Notes: a model not told the origin generated them from the letters alone. 64,000 nt of DNA from Azospirillum endophyticum (GCF_016595245.1 NZ_JAENHM010000088.1:103342-167341); one strand, 5' to 3'; shown: positions 16,722-25,148, numbered from the stretch's first letter. A program made the numbers and translations.

Positions 16722-17288
16722 TCACAGATACGGCGGCGTGCAGGCGCTGATCACCTCGCACTCCACCTCGCCGATGTTGCGGAACCGGTGGCTGATGCGG
16801 CTGTCGAAGAAATAGGCGTCGCCGGGGCCGAGCAGCTGCTTGCGGTCGCCCACGGTCAGTTCGATCTGGCCCCTGATGACGATGCCGCCTTCCTCGCCCT
16901 CGTGCTGGAGCATGGTGCGGCCGGTGTCGGCGCCGGGAGCATAGCGTTCGTGGAGGATTTGCAGGTTGCGGCTGCGCAGGTCGCCGACCTGCCGGAACGA
17001 AACCTGGCCGACGGTGCCCTTCAGCTCGCCGGCCAGTTCGATCAGCTCGTCGCCCTTGAAGAAGATCTGCTCGGGCGGCGGCAGGTCGTCGGAGGAAAAG
17101 AATTCGGCCAAGGTCATCGGGATGCCCTGAAGCACCTTGCGTAGCGACGACACCGACGGGCTGCTGCGGTTCTGCTCGATCAGGGAGATCGTGCCGTTGG
17201 TCACTCCGGCCAGCTGGGCGAGCGCCCGCTGCGACAGCCCATGCTGTTCGCGGATCTGCTTCAACCTGGCGCCGACGTCGAATTCCAT
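16722..17288 (-). CDS. XRE-family regulator with C-terminal cupin (PuuR-like)
   Basis: Transcription factor of 188 residues. A helix-turn-helix of the lambda-repressor type spans about 7-60 (LSQRALAQLAGVTNGTISLIE). A small-molecule-binding cupin spans about 110-185 (EGEEGGIVIRGQIEL, GPGDAYFFDSRISHRF). The architecture is that of PuuR and related regulators of putrescine, GABA or amino acid catabolism. ATG 17288 has AGGAG 7 bases upstream; a GTG at 17291 is too close. It is divergent from gabD, and three TTAAACA half-sites lie between them, so it probably represses itself, gabDT and the importer. The inducer is not known. Confidence 0.9.
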   Translation of the reverse strand: MEFDVGARLKQIREQHGLSQRALAQLAGVTNGTISLIEQNRSSPSVSSLRKVLQGIPMTLAEFFSSDDLPPPEQIFFKGDELIELAGELKGTVGQVSFRQVGDLRSRNLQILHERYAPGADTGRTMLQHEGEEGGIVIRGQIELTVGDRKQLLGPGDAYFFDSRISHRFRNIGEVECEVISACTPPYL

Positions 17289-17360
17289 CACCGGACTCCT
17301 GCTCCGCTTCCATTAAGGCAATAGCCCATCCGCGCAACCCCGTCATCAGAATATGAACAG

Positions 17361-17390
17361 TTAAACAGGGGTTGTTTAATTTATTAAACA
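17361..17390. promoter_or_regulatory. Three-half-site operator between regulator and gabD
   Basis: Half-sites are TTAAACA at 17361-17367, TGTTTAA at 17373-17379 and TTAAACA at 17384-17390, alternating in orientation with centres 12 and 11 bases apart, about one helical turn. The last two form TGTTTAAT-TT-ATTAAACA, 8-base perfect arms. It is AT-rich in otherwise GC-rich DNA and lies in the promoter region of both genes. Binding by the adjacent regulator is inferred. Confidence 0.65.
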
Positions 17391-17506
17391 TGGTAGGCTT
17401 CTGTCCAAGGTCCAGGCCCCCGCACAGGAAACCCTTGAACTGCAAGGATGTTTCCGCCGGGCGCGGCCGGCCGGTTCCATATTCCTTCATCCAGGGCGGA
17501 TCGAAC

Positions 17507-18967
17507 ATGCTGTCGCTGAACGACCAGGGCCTTCTCCGAACCAAGGGCTACGTGAACGGTGCGTGGCGCGCGGCCGATTCCGGGAAGAGCTTCCCGGTCA
17601 CCAACCCGGCCACCGGCGCCGTCATCGCCGAAGTGTCCGACATGGGCGCCGCCGAAACGCGCGAGGCGATCGACGCCGCCAACGCCGCCCTGCCGGGCTG
17701 GAAGGCCAAGACCGCCAAGGAGCGCGCGGCCATCATGCGCCGCTGGTACGACCTGATCCTCGCCGCGCAGGAGGATCTGGCCCAGCTGATGACCGCCGAG
17801 CAGGGCAAGCCGCTGACCGAATCGCGCGGCGAGGTCGTCTACGGCGCCTCCTTCATCGAGTGGTTCGCGGAGGAGGGCAAGCGCGCCTACGGCGACGTCA
17901 TCCCGTCCTTCGCCGCCAACAAGCGCATCGTCGTGCTGAAGGAGGCCATCGGCGTCGTCGCGGCGATCACGCCGTGGAACTTCCCGAACGCCATGATCAC
18001 CCGCAAGGTGGCTCCGGCGCTGGCCGCCGGCTGCACCGTGGTGGTCAAGCCGGCCGAGGACACCCCGCTGTCGGCGCTGGCGCTGGCCGAGCTGGCCGAG
18101 CGCGCCGGTTTCCCGGCCGGTGTCTTCAACATCGTCATGGGCAGCGAGCCGGCCGCCATCGGCAACGAGCTGACCCACAGCCCGATCGTCCGGAAGGTCA
18201 GCTTCACCGGCTCGACCGAGGTCGGCAAGCTGCTGATGCGGCAGGCCGCCAGCACGGTCAAGAAGGTGTCGCTGGAGCTCGGCGGCAACGCCCCCTTCAT
18301 CGTCTTCGACGACGCCGACCTCGACGAGGCGGTCAAGGGCGCCATGGCGTCGAAGTACCGCAATGCCGGCCAGACCTGCGTCTGCGCCAACCGCCTGCTG
18401 GTCCAGGCCGGCGTCTATGACGCCTTCGCCGCCAAGCTGGGCGAGGCGGTCAAGGCGCTGAAGGTCGGCGACGGCACCGAGGCTGGCGTCACCCAGGGCC
18501 CGCTGATCAATGCCGATGCGGTCGCCAAGGTGGAAGAGCTGATGGGCGATGCGCTGGAGAAGGGCGCCAAGATCGCTCTCGGCGGCAAGCGCCACGCGCT
18601 GGGCGGCACCTTCTTCGAGCCGACCATCCTGACCGGCATCACCACCGAGATGCGGGTCGCCCGCGAGGAGATCTTCGGCCCGGTCGCCCCGCTGTTCAAG
18701 TTCGAGACGGAAGAGGACGCCATCCGCATGGCGAACGACACCGAGTTCGGGCTCGCCGCCTATTTCTACAGCCGCGACATCGGCCGCGTCTGGCGCGTGG
18801 CGGAAAAGCTGGAATACGGCATCGTCGGCATCAACGAGGGCATCATCTCGACCGAGGTGGCTCCCTTCGGCGGCGTCAAGGAGTCCGGCATCGGCCGCGA
18901 AGGCTCCAAATACGGCCTCGATGATTTCATGGAAGTCAAATACCTCTGCGTCGGCCTCGGCGCCTGA
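17507..18967 (+). CDS. gabD: Succinate-semialdehyde dehydrogenase
   Basis: Oxidises succinate semialdehyde to succinate, normally with NADP, as the last step of GABA breakdown. The 486-residue length is standard for GabD. The catalytic Cys is in NAGQTCVCANR (C291), the general-base Glu in SLELGGNAPF (E257), and the coenzyme motif is FTGSTEVGK. The second Cys two residues after C291 is shared by many GabD proteins. I chose the ATG at 17507 (MLSLNDQGLLRTKGYVNG); the open frame to 17372 would run through the operator. gabT follows after 23 bases, so the two form an operon. Confidence 0.94.
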   Translation: MLSLNDQGLLRTKGYVNGAWRAADSGKSFPVTNPATGAVIAEVSDMGAAETREAIDAANAALPGWKAKTAKERAAIMRRWYDLILAAQEDLAQLMTAEQGKPLTESRGEVVYGASFIEWFAEEGKRAYGDVIPSFAANKRIVVLKEAIGVVAAITPWNFPNAMITRKVAPALAAGCTVVVKPAEDTPLSALALAELAERAGFPAGVFNIVMGSEPAAIGNELTHSPIVRKVSFTGSTEVGKLLMRQAASTVKKVSLELGGNAPFIVFDDADLDEAVKGAMASKYRNAGQTCVCANRLLVQAGVYDAFAAKLGEAVKALKVGDGTEAGVTQGPLINADAVAKVEELMGDALEKGAKIALGGKRHALGGTFFEPTILTGITTEMRVAREEIFGPVAPLFKFETEEDAIRMANDTEFGLAAYFYSRDIGRVWRVAEKLEYGIVGINEGIISTEVAPFGGVKESGIGREGSKYGLDDFMEVKYLCVGLGA

Positions 18968-18990
18968 CCCTCGTCAAAGGAAATCGGACC

Positions 18991-20280
18991 ATGAGCACCA
19001 ACCAGTCCTTCGTCGCCCGGCGCGAGGCCGCCGTCTCCCGTGGTATCTCCGCCGGCATGCCCTTCTACATCGACCGTGCCGAGAATTCGGAGATGTGGGA
19101 CATCGAGGGCAAGCGCTTCATCGATTTCGCCGGCGGCATCGCCGTGCTGAACACCGGCCACCGCCATCCGAAGGTGATGGAGGCGGTTAAGGCCCAGCTG
19201 GAGCGTTTCACCCACACCTGCGCGATGGTCACGCCCTATGACAGCTTCGTCGAGCTGGCGGAGAAGCTGAACGCGCTGGTCCCCGGCCCGACCCCGAAGA
19301 AGACCGCCTTCTTCACCACCGGCGCCGAGGCGGTCGAGAACGCCGTCAAGGTCGCCCGCGCCGCCACCGGCCGTCCGGGCGTGGTTGCCTTCTCCGGCGG
19401 CTTCCACGGCCGCACGCTGCTGACCATGGGCCTGACCGGCAAGGTCGTGCCCTACAAGGTCGGCTTCGGTCCGTTCCCGGCCGAGATCTTCCATGTGCCG
19501 TTCCCCAACGCCTATCGCGGCATCAGCGAGGCGGAGAGCCTGAAGGCGCTGGACACCCTGTTCAAGTCCGATGTCGATCCGGCCCGCGTCGCCGCGATCA
19601 TCATCGAGCCGGTGCAGGGCGAGGGCGGCTTCAACATCGCCAGCCCGTCCTTCCTGCAGGCGCTGCGTGCGGTCTGCGACAAGCACGGCATCGTCATGAT
19701 CGTCGACGAGATCCAGACCGGCTTCGCCCGCACCGGCAAGATGTTCGCCGTCGAGCATGCCGGGATCGAGCCGGACCTCGTCACCATGGCGAAGAGCCTG
19801 GCCGGCGGCTTCCCGCTGTCGGCACTGACCGGCAAGGCGGCGCTGATGGATGCCCCGATCCCCGGCGGCCTGGGCGGCACCTATGCCGGCAGCCCGCTGG
19901 CGACCACCGCCGCGCTGGCCGTCATCGACGTCATCGAGGAAGAGAAGCTGATCGAGCGCGCCGAGACGCTCGGTGAGCGCATCGCCGGCCGCTTCCGCAC
20001 CATGGCCCAGCGCAACAGCCTGTCGGTGATCGGCGACGTCCGCAACCTGGGCGCCATGGTCGCCATGGAGCTGGTCACCGACCGCGAGACCAAGGAGCCG
20101 GCGGCCGACCTGACCAAGGCGCTGGTCGCCAAGGCGGCGGAAAAGGGTCTGATCCTGCTGTCCTGCGGCACCTATGCCAACGTCATCCGCGTGCTGGTCC
20201 CGCTGACCGCCTCGGACGCCCTGGTCGACGAAGGCCTGGACATCATCGAGCGTTCCCTGGAAGAACTGGTGTCGGCGTAA
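18991..20280 (+). CDS. gabT: 4-aminobutyrate aminotransferase
   Basis: PLP-dependent class III aminotransferase of 429 residues that moves the amino group of GABA to 2-oxoglutarate, giving succinate semialdehyde for GabD. The PLP lysine is in TMAKSLAGG (K268). The cofactor-binding Asp is in VDEIQTGFARTG, and the substrate-side motif EPVQGEGGF is present. Its position directly behind gabD supports GABA over other omega-amines, though delta-aminovalerate is often also accepted by the family. A type A palindromic element follows. Confidence 0.95.
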   Translation: MSTNQSFVARREAAVSRGISAGMPFYIDRAENSEMWDIEGKRFIDFAGGIAVLNTGHRHPKVMEAVKAQLERFTHTCAMVTPYDSFVELAEKLNALVPGPTPKKTAFFTTGAEAVENAVKVARAATGRPGVVAFSGGFHGRTLLTMGLTGKVVPYKVGFGPFPAEIFHVPFPNAYRGISEAESLKALDTLFKSDVDPARVAAIIIEPVQGEGGFNIASPSFLQALRAVCDKHGIVMIVDEIQTGFARTGKMFAVEHAGIEPDLVTMAKSLAGGFPLSALTGKAALMDAPIPGGLGGTYAGSPLATTAALAVIDVIEEEKLIERAETLGERIAGRFRTMAQRNSLSVIGDVRNLGAMVAMELVTDRETKEPAADLTKALVAKAAEKGLILLSCGTYANVIRVLVPLTASDALVDEGLDIIERSLEELVSA

Positions 20281-20300
20281 CCTCTTCCGCCCCCAAAGCC

Positions 20301-20463
20301 CCCCTCTCCCCCCCGGGGAGAGGGAAGGGGCCCAAGCGGAGCTTGGGAAGGGTGAGGGGGTCGCATGGCGAGGATTATCAAGCAACGCGGAGCGCCGGCA
20401 TTGTCCTTGGGGCTCCGCAATGCATCCCCCTCACCCTAACCCTCTCCCCAGGGGGGAGAGGGG
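20301..20463. repeat. Composite palindromic element, type A copy 3
   Basis: Between gabT and the CoA-transferase gene. Left half: CCCCTCTCCCCCCCGGGG hairpin, second hairpin CCCAAGC-gga-GCTTGGG, then AAGGGTGAGGGGG. Right half: CCCCCTCACCCTAACC and a CTCTCCCC/GGGGAGAG hairpin. The second hairpin occupies the place of CCCACCGC/GCGGTGGG in the copy at 7197; both arms differ yet still pair. Confidence 0.85.
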
Positions 20464-20504
20464 ACTCAAGGGCGGGGGAGAGCCAATAAAGCAGGAGGAA
20501 GACC

Positions 20505-21707
20505 TTGGCCGGACCCTTGTCGCACATCCGGGTGCTGGAGCTGTCGCGCGTGCTGGCCGGACCGTGGTCGGCGCAGACGCTGGCCGATCTCGGCGCCGAC
20601 GTGATCAAGGTGGAACGGCCGGGTGCCGGCGACGATACCCGGGCCTGGGGTCCGCCCTGGGCCGGCGACCAGTCGGCCTATTTCCTGTCGACCAACCGCG
20701 GCAAGCGGTCGATCACCATCGACTTCGAACGGCCGGAAGGGCAGGAACTCGTCCGCAGGCTTGCCGCCCAGGCCGACGTCGTCATCGAGAATTTCAAGGT
20801 CGGCGGGCTGGTCAAATACGGCCTCGACTATGACAGCCTGAAGGCGGTTAACCCGCGGCTGGTCTATTGCTCGATCACCGGCTTCGGCCAGACCGGGCCG
20901 TATCGCAACCGGGCCGGCTACGACTTCATGATCCAGGGCATGGGCGGGCTGATGAGCATCACCGGCCAGCCCGACGGCGAGCCGGGCGCCGGTCCGGTCA
21001 AGGTCGGCGTCGCGGTGACCGACATCTTCACCGGCCTCTACGCCACCATCGGCATCATGGGCGCGCTCGCCCATCGCGACCGTACCGGCGAGGGCCAGCA
21101 GGTCGATCTGGCTTTGCTCGACGTCCAGGTGGCGGTGCTGGCGAACCAGGCGATGAACTGCCTGGTCGGCGGCAAGGCGCCGCAGCGGCTCGGCAACGCC
21201 CACCCCAACATCGTGCCCTATCAGGCCTTCGCCACCCGCGACGGCCATATCATCCTGGCGGTCGGCAACGACGGCCAGTTCGCCAAATTCTGCACGGTCG
21301 CCGGCCGTCCCGATCTGGCGCGGGATGAGCGCTACGCCACCAATCCGGCCCGCGTCGCCAACCGCAAGGAGCTGGTGGCCGTGCTGGAGGAACTGATCCG
21401 GACCCGCGACAGCCACGATTGGCTGGGCGCGCTGGAACAGGTCGGCGTTCCCTGCGGCCCGATCAACGACCTGACCGCGGTCTTCGCCGATCCGCAGGTC
21501 CAGGCCCGCAACATCCACCAGGATCTGCCGCACCCGACCCAGGGCAGCGTGCCGACGGTGGCGAGCCCGATCCGCTACAGCGGCACCCCGCTGGTCCATG
21601 ACACCGCCCCGCCGACGCTGGGCCAGCACACCGACACGGTGCTGGCGGAAGCCTTGGGCCTCGGCGAGGCCGACATCACGGCCCTGCGGGAAAAGGGCGT
21701 GATCTGA
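20505..21707 (+). CDS. Class III (CaiB/BaiF family) acyl-CoA transferase
   Basis: Moves CoA between an acyl-CoA donor and a carboxylic acid in the cytoplasm. At 400 residues it has the family length, and the catalytic Asp that forms the acyl anhydride is D173 (VAVTDIFTGLYA). N-terminal signature segments are SRVLAGPWSAQTLADLGADVIKVE and YFLSTNRGKRS. The start is TTG with AGGAGG 6 bases upstream. The donor and acceptor are not predictable; the position after gabDT would suit succinate or glutarate as partner, but an element of about 160 bases separates them, so a shared operon is uncertain. Confidence 0.9.
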   Translation: MAGPLSHIRVLELSRVLAGPWSAQTLADLGADVIKVERPGAGDDTRAWGPPWAGDQSAYFLSTNRGKRSITIDFERPEGQELVRRLAAQADVVIENFKVGGLVKYGLDYDSLKAVNPRLVYCSITGFGQTGPYRNRAGYDFMIQGMGGLMSITGQPDGEPGAGPVKVGVAVTDIFTGLYATIGIMGALAHRDRTGEGQQVDLALLDVQVAVLANQAMNCLVGGKAPQRLGNAHPNIVPYQAFATRDGHIILAVGNDGQFAKFCTVAGRPDLARDERYATNPARVANRKELVAVLEELIRTRDSHDWLGALEQVGVPCGPINDLTAVFADPQVQARNIHQDLPHPTQGSVPTVASPIRYSGTPLVHDTAPPTLGQHTDTVLAEALGLGEADITALREKGVI

Positions 21708-21721
21708 CCGCCGGTTCGGGC

Positions 21722-21748
21722 AGCCGGAAAGCCACGGCTTTTCCGGCT
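21722..21748. terminator. Hairpin between convergent CoA-transferase and alcohol dehydrogenase genes
   Basis: AGCCGGAAAGCC pairs with GGCTTTTCCGGCT with one bulged T and a 2-base loop. It lies in the 61-base convergent gap and could stop transcripts from both sides. Confidence 0.6.
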
Positions 21749-21768
21749 CCGCCCTTCGAACTCCGCCG

Positions 21769-22809
21769 TCAGAACTCCGTCACCACGGTGACGCCGGCAC
21801 CCTCGAACCTGTCCATGCCCATCAGGGCGTCGATGGACTGTTCCAGCGTGACCGTTTTGCCGATCAGCTTCTCGGGCGCCAGCTTTCCGGACCGCATCAT
21901 CTCCAGCATCGCGTCATAGCGATGGGCCTGCATGCCGTGGCTGCCGAGGATCTCCAGCTCCTGGGCGATGACCCGGCTCATCGGAATGGCGGGCGTGCTG
22001 TTCTCCGCCAGCATCAGGCCGACCTGGACGTGCTTGCCCCGCTTGCGCAGGTTGCTGATCGAGTTGAAGCAGGTGGTGGGGTGGCCCAGCGCGTCGAGCG
22101 AGACATGGGCACCGCCCCGCGTGATCTCGATGACGGCCTCGGCGACCTGCCCGACCTCGGCCGCATTCACAGTCGCGACGGCACCCAGCGCGCGGGCCAG
22201 ACCGAGCTTTTCCTCCGAAATGTCGATGGCGACGACATTGGCGCCCACCGCGTTGGCGATCATCACCGCCGACAGGCCGACGCCGCCGCAGCCGTGAACG
22301 GCGACCCACTGGCCGGCCGAAGCCTTGCCCTGGTCGACGACGGCGCGGAAGGAGGTCACGAAGCGGCAACCGAGGCTGGCGGCGGTGGTGAAGTCCATCG
22401 TCTCCGGCAACCGCACCAGATTGATGTCCGCCTGATGCAGGCCGACATATTGGGCGAAGGATCCCCAATGGGTGAAGCCGGGCTGGAACTGCCGGTCGCA
22501 AACCTGATGGTTGCCGGAATGGCATTCGGGACACGCGCCGCAGCCGCCGACGAACGGAACGGTCACCCGGTCGCCGACCTTCCATTTCGTCACGTCCCGG
22601 CCGACCGCCTCGACGATGCCGGCCAGCTCATGGCCGGGAACATGGGGAAGCTGGATGTCGGCGTCATGGCCGACCCAGCCATGCCAGTCGCTGCGGCAAA
22701 CCCCGGTCGCCATCACCTTGACGACGACGCCGTGCGCCTCCGGTGTCGGATCGGGCACCGTCATGATGCGAGGGGGTGCGGAAAACGCCTCGTAGACCAC
22801 CGCTTTCAT
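21769..22809 (-). CDS. Zinc-dependent alcohol dehydrogenase
   Basis: Medium-chain dehydrogenase/reductase of 346 residues that should interconvert an alcohol and an aldehyde with NAD(P). Catalytic zinc ligands are C38 and H60-E61 (PGHELAG). The structural zinc site has the four cysteines C90, C93, C96 and C104 (GCGACPECHSGNHQVC). The dinucleotide-binding motif GCGGVGLSAV follows. The substrate is unknown. It is divergent from an Lrp/AsnC-type gene, which may control it. Upstream the start has a GGAG-type site within ggaggagagcccg. Confidence 0.92.
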   Translation of the reverse strand: MKAVVYEAFSAPPRIMTVPDPTPEAHGVVVKVMATGVCRSDWHGWVGHDADIQLPHVPGHELAGIVEAVGRDVTKWKVGDRVTVPFVGGCGACPECHSGNHQVCDRQFQPGFTHWGSFAQYVGLHQADINLVRLPETMDFTTAASLGCRFVTSFRAVVDQGKASAGQWVAVHGCGGVGLSAVMIANAVGANVVAIDISEEKLGLARALGAVATVNAAEVGQVAEAVIEITRGGAHVSLDALGHPTTCFNSISNLRKRGKHVQVGLMLAENSTPAIPMSRVIAQELEILGSHGMQAHRYDAMLEMMRSGKLAPEKLIGKTVTLEQSIDALMGMDRFEGAGVTVVTEF

Positions 22810-22867
22810 CGGGCTCTCCTCCTGGGACTTTCCGCCATTGTACTGGGATCCCCCTGAAATTGCCTTT

Positions 22868-22880
22868 CAATCGGCGATTG
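22868..22880. promoter_or_regulatory. Candidate Lrp-type operator between ADH and lrp-like gene
   Basis: CAATCG-G-CGATTG is a perfect 13-base palindrome in the 134-base divergent gap, with a further ATTG about 10 bases upstream forming ATTG-N6-CAAT. It is a plausible site for the adjacent Lrp/AsnC protein, but no consensus for that protein is known to me. Confidence 0.35.
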
Positions 22881-22943
22881 CCCGCGTTGGAAAGATGAAG
22901 CACTCTTCCGGCTGTCGGTGCCTTCTTGAAAGAATTCCTCGTC

Positions 22944-23411
22944 ATGGACACGCTTGATAAGGTGGATGCCGCGATTGCGGATCGGCTGCAGCGGGATGGC
23001 CGGCTGTCCAACGCCAAGCTCGCCGAGCAGCTCTCGCTCAGCGAAGCGTCCTGCTGGAGACGCCAGAAACGTCTGGAGGATTGTGGCGTCATCAAAGGAT
23101 ATCAGGCGGTTCTCGACCGCCGGAAGCTGGGGTTCGGCGTGATGGCGTTCGTGCAGATCGTCTGCACCCAGCATGGAGAGGACGTGACCGCCGCGTTCGA
23201 ACAGATCATCCAGGCCTGCCCTTACGTGCTGAGTTGCCACAACACGACCGGTGAGGCGGATTTCCTGCTGATGGTCGTCGCGCAGGATCTCGACGATTAC
23301 AGCGGCTTCGTGGATCAGGTGTTGAGGAAGCTTCCGGGCGTCGCCAGCATCCGGTCGAACCTGTCCCTGCGCGAGATGAAGGCGACGAACAGGCTGCCCG
23401 TCCTGGGATAG
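22944..23411 (+). CDS. Lrp/AsnC family transcriptional regulator
   Basis: A 155-residue regulator. The N-terminal helix-turn-helix is at about 4-50 (RLQRDGRLSNAKLAEQLSLS, then SCWRRQKRLEDCGVIKGY), and the ligand-binding RAM domain at about 65-150 (GEADFLLMVVAQDLDDYSGF). Members usually sense amino acids and often control the neighbouring gene, here a divergent alcohol dehydrogenase. I chose ATG 22944, which gives the usual family N-terminus; a TTG at 22926 is in frame. The ribosome site is weak at either start. It is convergent with the next chemoreceptor gene. Confidence 0.92.
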   Translation: MDTLDKVDAAIADRLQRDGRLSNAKLAEQLSLSEASCWRRQKRLEDCGVIKGYQAVLDRRKLGFGVMAFVQIVCTQHGEDVTAAFEQIIQACPYVLSCHNTTGEADFLLMVVAQDLDDYSGFVDQVLRKLPGVASIRSNLSLREMKATNRLPVLG

Positions 23412-23412
23412 G

Positions 23413-23447
23413 TCGGCGATCGCGCAAAGTGTCCGCGCGATCGCCGA
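23413..23447. terminator. Bidirectional hairpin between lrp-like gene and chemoreceptor
   Basis: A perfect 13-bp stem (TCGGCGATCGCGC with GCGCGATCGCCGA) with a 9-base loop fills the 48-base convergent gap. It can serve both genes. Confidence 0.7.
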
Positions 23448-23459
23448 GGGTATGCGGTA

Positions 23460-25148
23460 TCAGGCCGCGCGAACACCCCTGAGGAACTCGTCGACCGCGG
23501 ACCTGAGCGTCTTGGCTTCGCGCGACAGTTCGCCGGCGGCATCGAGAACCTGGCCGGCCATGCTGCCGCTCTCGCTGGCAGCCTTCTGGACCTCGCTGAC
23601 GTTGCTGGAGACCTCCATGGTCCCGGAGGCGGCCTGCGTCACGTTCCTCGAGATCTCCCCGGTCGCCGCGTTCTGCTCCTCCACCGCCGAGGCGATCGCG
23701 GTGGCGATCCCGCTCATCTGGGTGATCGTTGCACCGATCCCCTTGATGGCGTTGACGGCTTCGCTCGTCACCGCCTGCATCGTGGCGATCTGCGCAGCGA
23801 TCTCGTCGGTGGCGCGGGCGGTCTGGGTCGCGAGATTCTTCACTTCCGAGGCGACGACGGCGAAGCCCTTGCCGGCATCGCCCGCCCGTGCCGCCTCGAT
23901 GGTGGCGTTCAGCGCCAGCAGGTTGGTCTGGCCGGCGATGCTTTGGATCAGCGTCACCACCTCGCCGATCTTCTGCGCGGCGTTCGCCAGACCGGCGACG
24001 GTGCCGTTGGTCCGCTCCGCGTCCTTGACCGCCTGTGCGGAGATCTGCGACGAGGTGCTGACCTGCTTGGAGATTTCGAGCAGCGATGCCGACATCTCCT
24101 CGGCGGCGGCGGCGACGGTCTGGACGTTGGCGGAGGTCTGCTCGGCCGCGGCGGCCGAGGCGCTGGCCTGATGACTGGTCTGTTCCGCCGTTCCGACCAT
24201 CGTCGTGGCGACCGACTGCATATTGCCGGATGCCGTGGCGACGCTTTCCACCACGCCCTTGACGCTGGCTTCGAAACTCTGGGCCAGCGCCGCCATGGAC
24301 GCCTTGCGGTCCGCCTCGGCCTTCGCCTTCAGTCCCTGCTGTTCGGCTTCCAGCCGGGCATTGTCGATGGCGTTCCGCTTGAACACTTCGACGGCCTTGG
24401 CCATGGCGCCGATCTCGTCGCGGCGCTCCTGTCCGTCGATCTGTACGCCGTTGTCCCCAGCTGCCAGCTTGCCCATGACGGCAGTCATGCCGCGGATCGG
24501 CGTGGCGATGCCGCGCGACAGCAGGATGCCGGCCGTGATCGCCAGGAGGAGGAGGAGCCCGCTGCCCGCGAGATTGACGGTGTAGGAGGTGGAGAACGCT
24601 TCGGCCTGATCGACGGCACGCTTGCCGAGGAGATCGCGTTCCGCCTTGTCGATCTCCGCGATTTTGCCGCGCACACCGTCCATCGACACTTTTCCCGCGC
24701 CGGAAGCCGCCAATGCGAGGGCCTGCTCACGGGTTTCGGGTCTTGCCATCTGCGCGATCTCCTTCTCGGCGATCGTGGTCCGCCACATCTGATAGAAGCG
24801 ATCGACCTCGGCGAAGCGTGCCTGCTGCGCCGGGTTGTCGGCCGTCAACTGCTTCGCCCTTGCAAAGGCATCCGCATAGCCGCGCTGGCCTGTCCGATAT
24901 GGCTCGAGGAACTTCTCGTCGCCGGAGATCAGATAACCGCGGACACCGGTCTCCTGGTTCACCACCGATCCCAGGATGATGGAGACTTCCTCGAGCACCT
25001 CGTATGTGTGGACCGTCCAGCCGCTCGACGTCTCGATGAACGAAAGCTTCGAATAGCTGGAGAAAGCGACAGCCAAGGCAATTGCAACCACAGATGCAAA
25101 AGCACCGGCAATCTTCTTGGCAATCGAGACGTTTGCAAGGTTGAACAT
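23460..25148 (-). CDS. Methyl-accepting chemotaxis protein with CHASE3-type sensor
   Basis: Chemoreceptor of 562 residues. The first helix is at about 10-30. The periplasmic part carries the CHASE3 signature NQETGVRGYLISGDEKFLEPY near residue 65. The second helix (SGLLLLLAITAGILLSRG) leads into HAMP and the signalling hairpin (QTNLLALNATIEAARAGDAG). I chose ATG 25148 because AGAGGA lies about 8 bases upstream; the open frame continues to 25307 without a plausible start. It is an orphan receptor. Its upstream DNA is markedly AT-rich compared with the rest of the window. Confidence 0.94.
   Translation of the reverse strand: MFNLANVSIAKKIAGAFASVVAIALAVAFSSYSKLSFIETSSGWTVHTYEVLEEVSIILGSVVNQETGVRGYLISGDEKFLEPYRTGQRGYADAFARAKQLTADNPAQQARFAEVDRFYQMWRTTIAEKEIAQMARPETREQALALAASGAGKVSMDGVRGKIAEIDKAERDLLGKRAVDQAEAFSTSYTVNLAGSGLLLLLAITAGILLSRGIATPIRGMTAVMGKLAAGDNGVQIDGQERRDEIGAMAKAVEVFKRNAIDNARLEAEQQGLKAKAEADRKASMAALAQSFEASVKGVVESVATASGNMQSVATTMVGTAEQTSHQASASAAAAEQTSANVQTVAAAAEEMSASLLEISKQVSTSSQISAQAVKDAERTNGTVAGLANAAQKIGEVVTLIQSIAGQTNLLALNATIEAARAGDAGKGFAVVASEVKNLATQTARATDEIAAQIATMQAVTSEAVNAIKGIGATITQMSGIATAIASAVEEQNAATGEISRNVTQAASGTMEVSSNVSEVQKAASESGSMAGQVLDAAGELSREAKTLRSAVDEFLRGVRAA

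Noticed and set aside
7182..20463. The GC-rich intergenic palindromes read as ordinary rho-independent terminators
   Set aside because: They are 110-170 bases long, have inverted-pair structure, recur with near-identical arms and lack U tracts; a repeat family explains them better.
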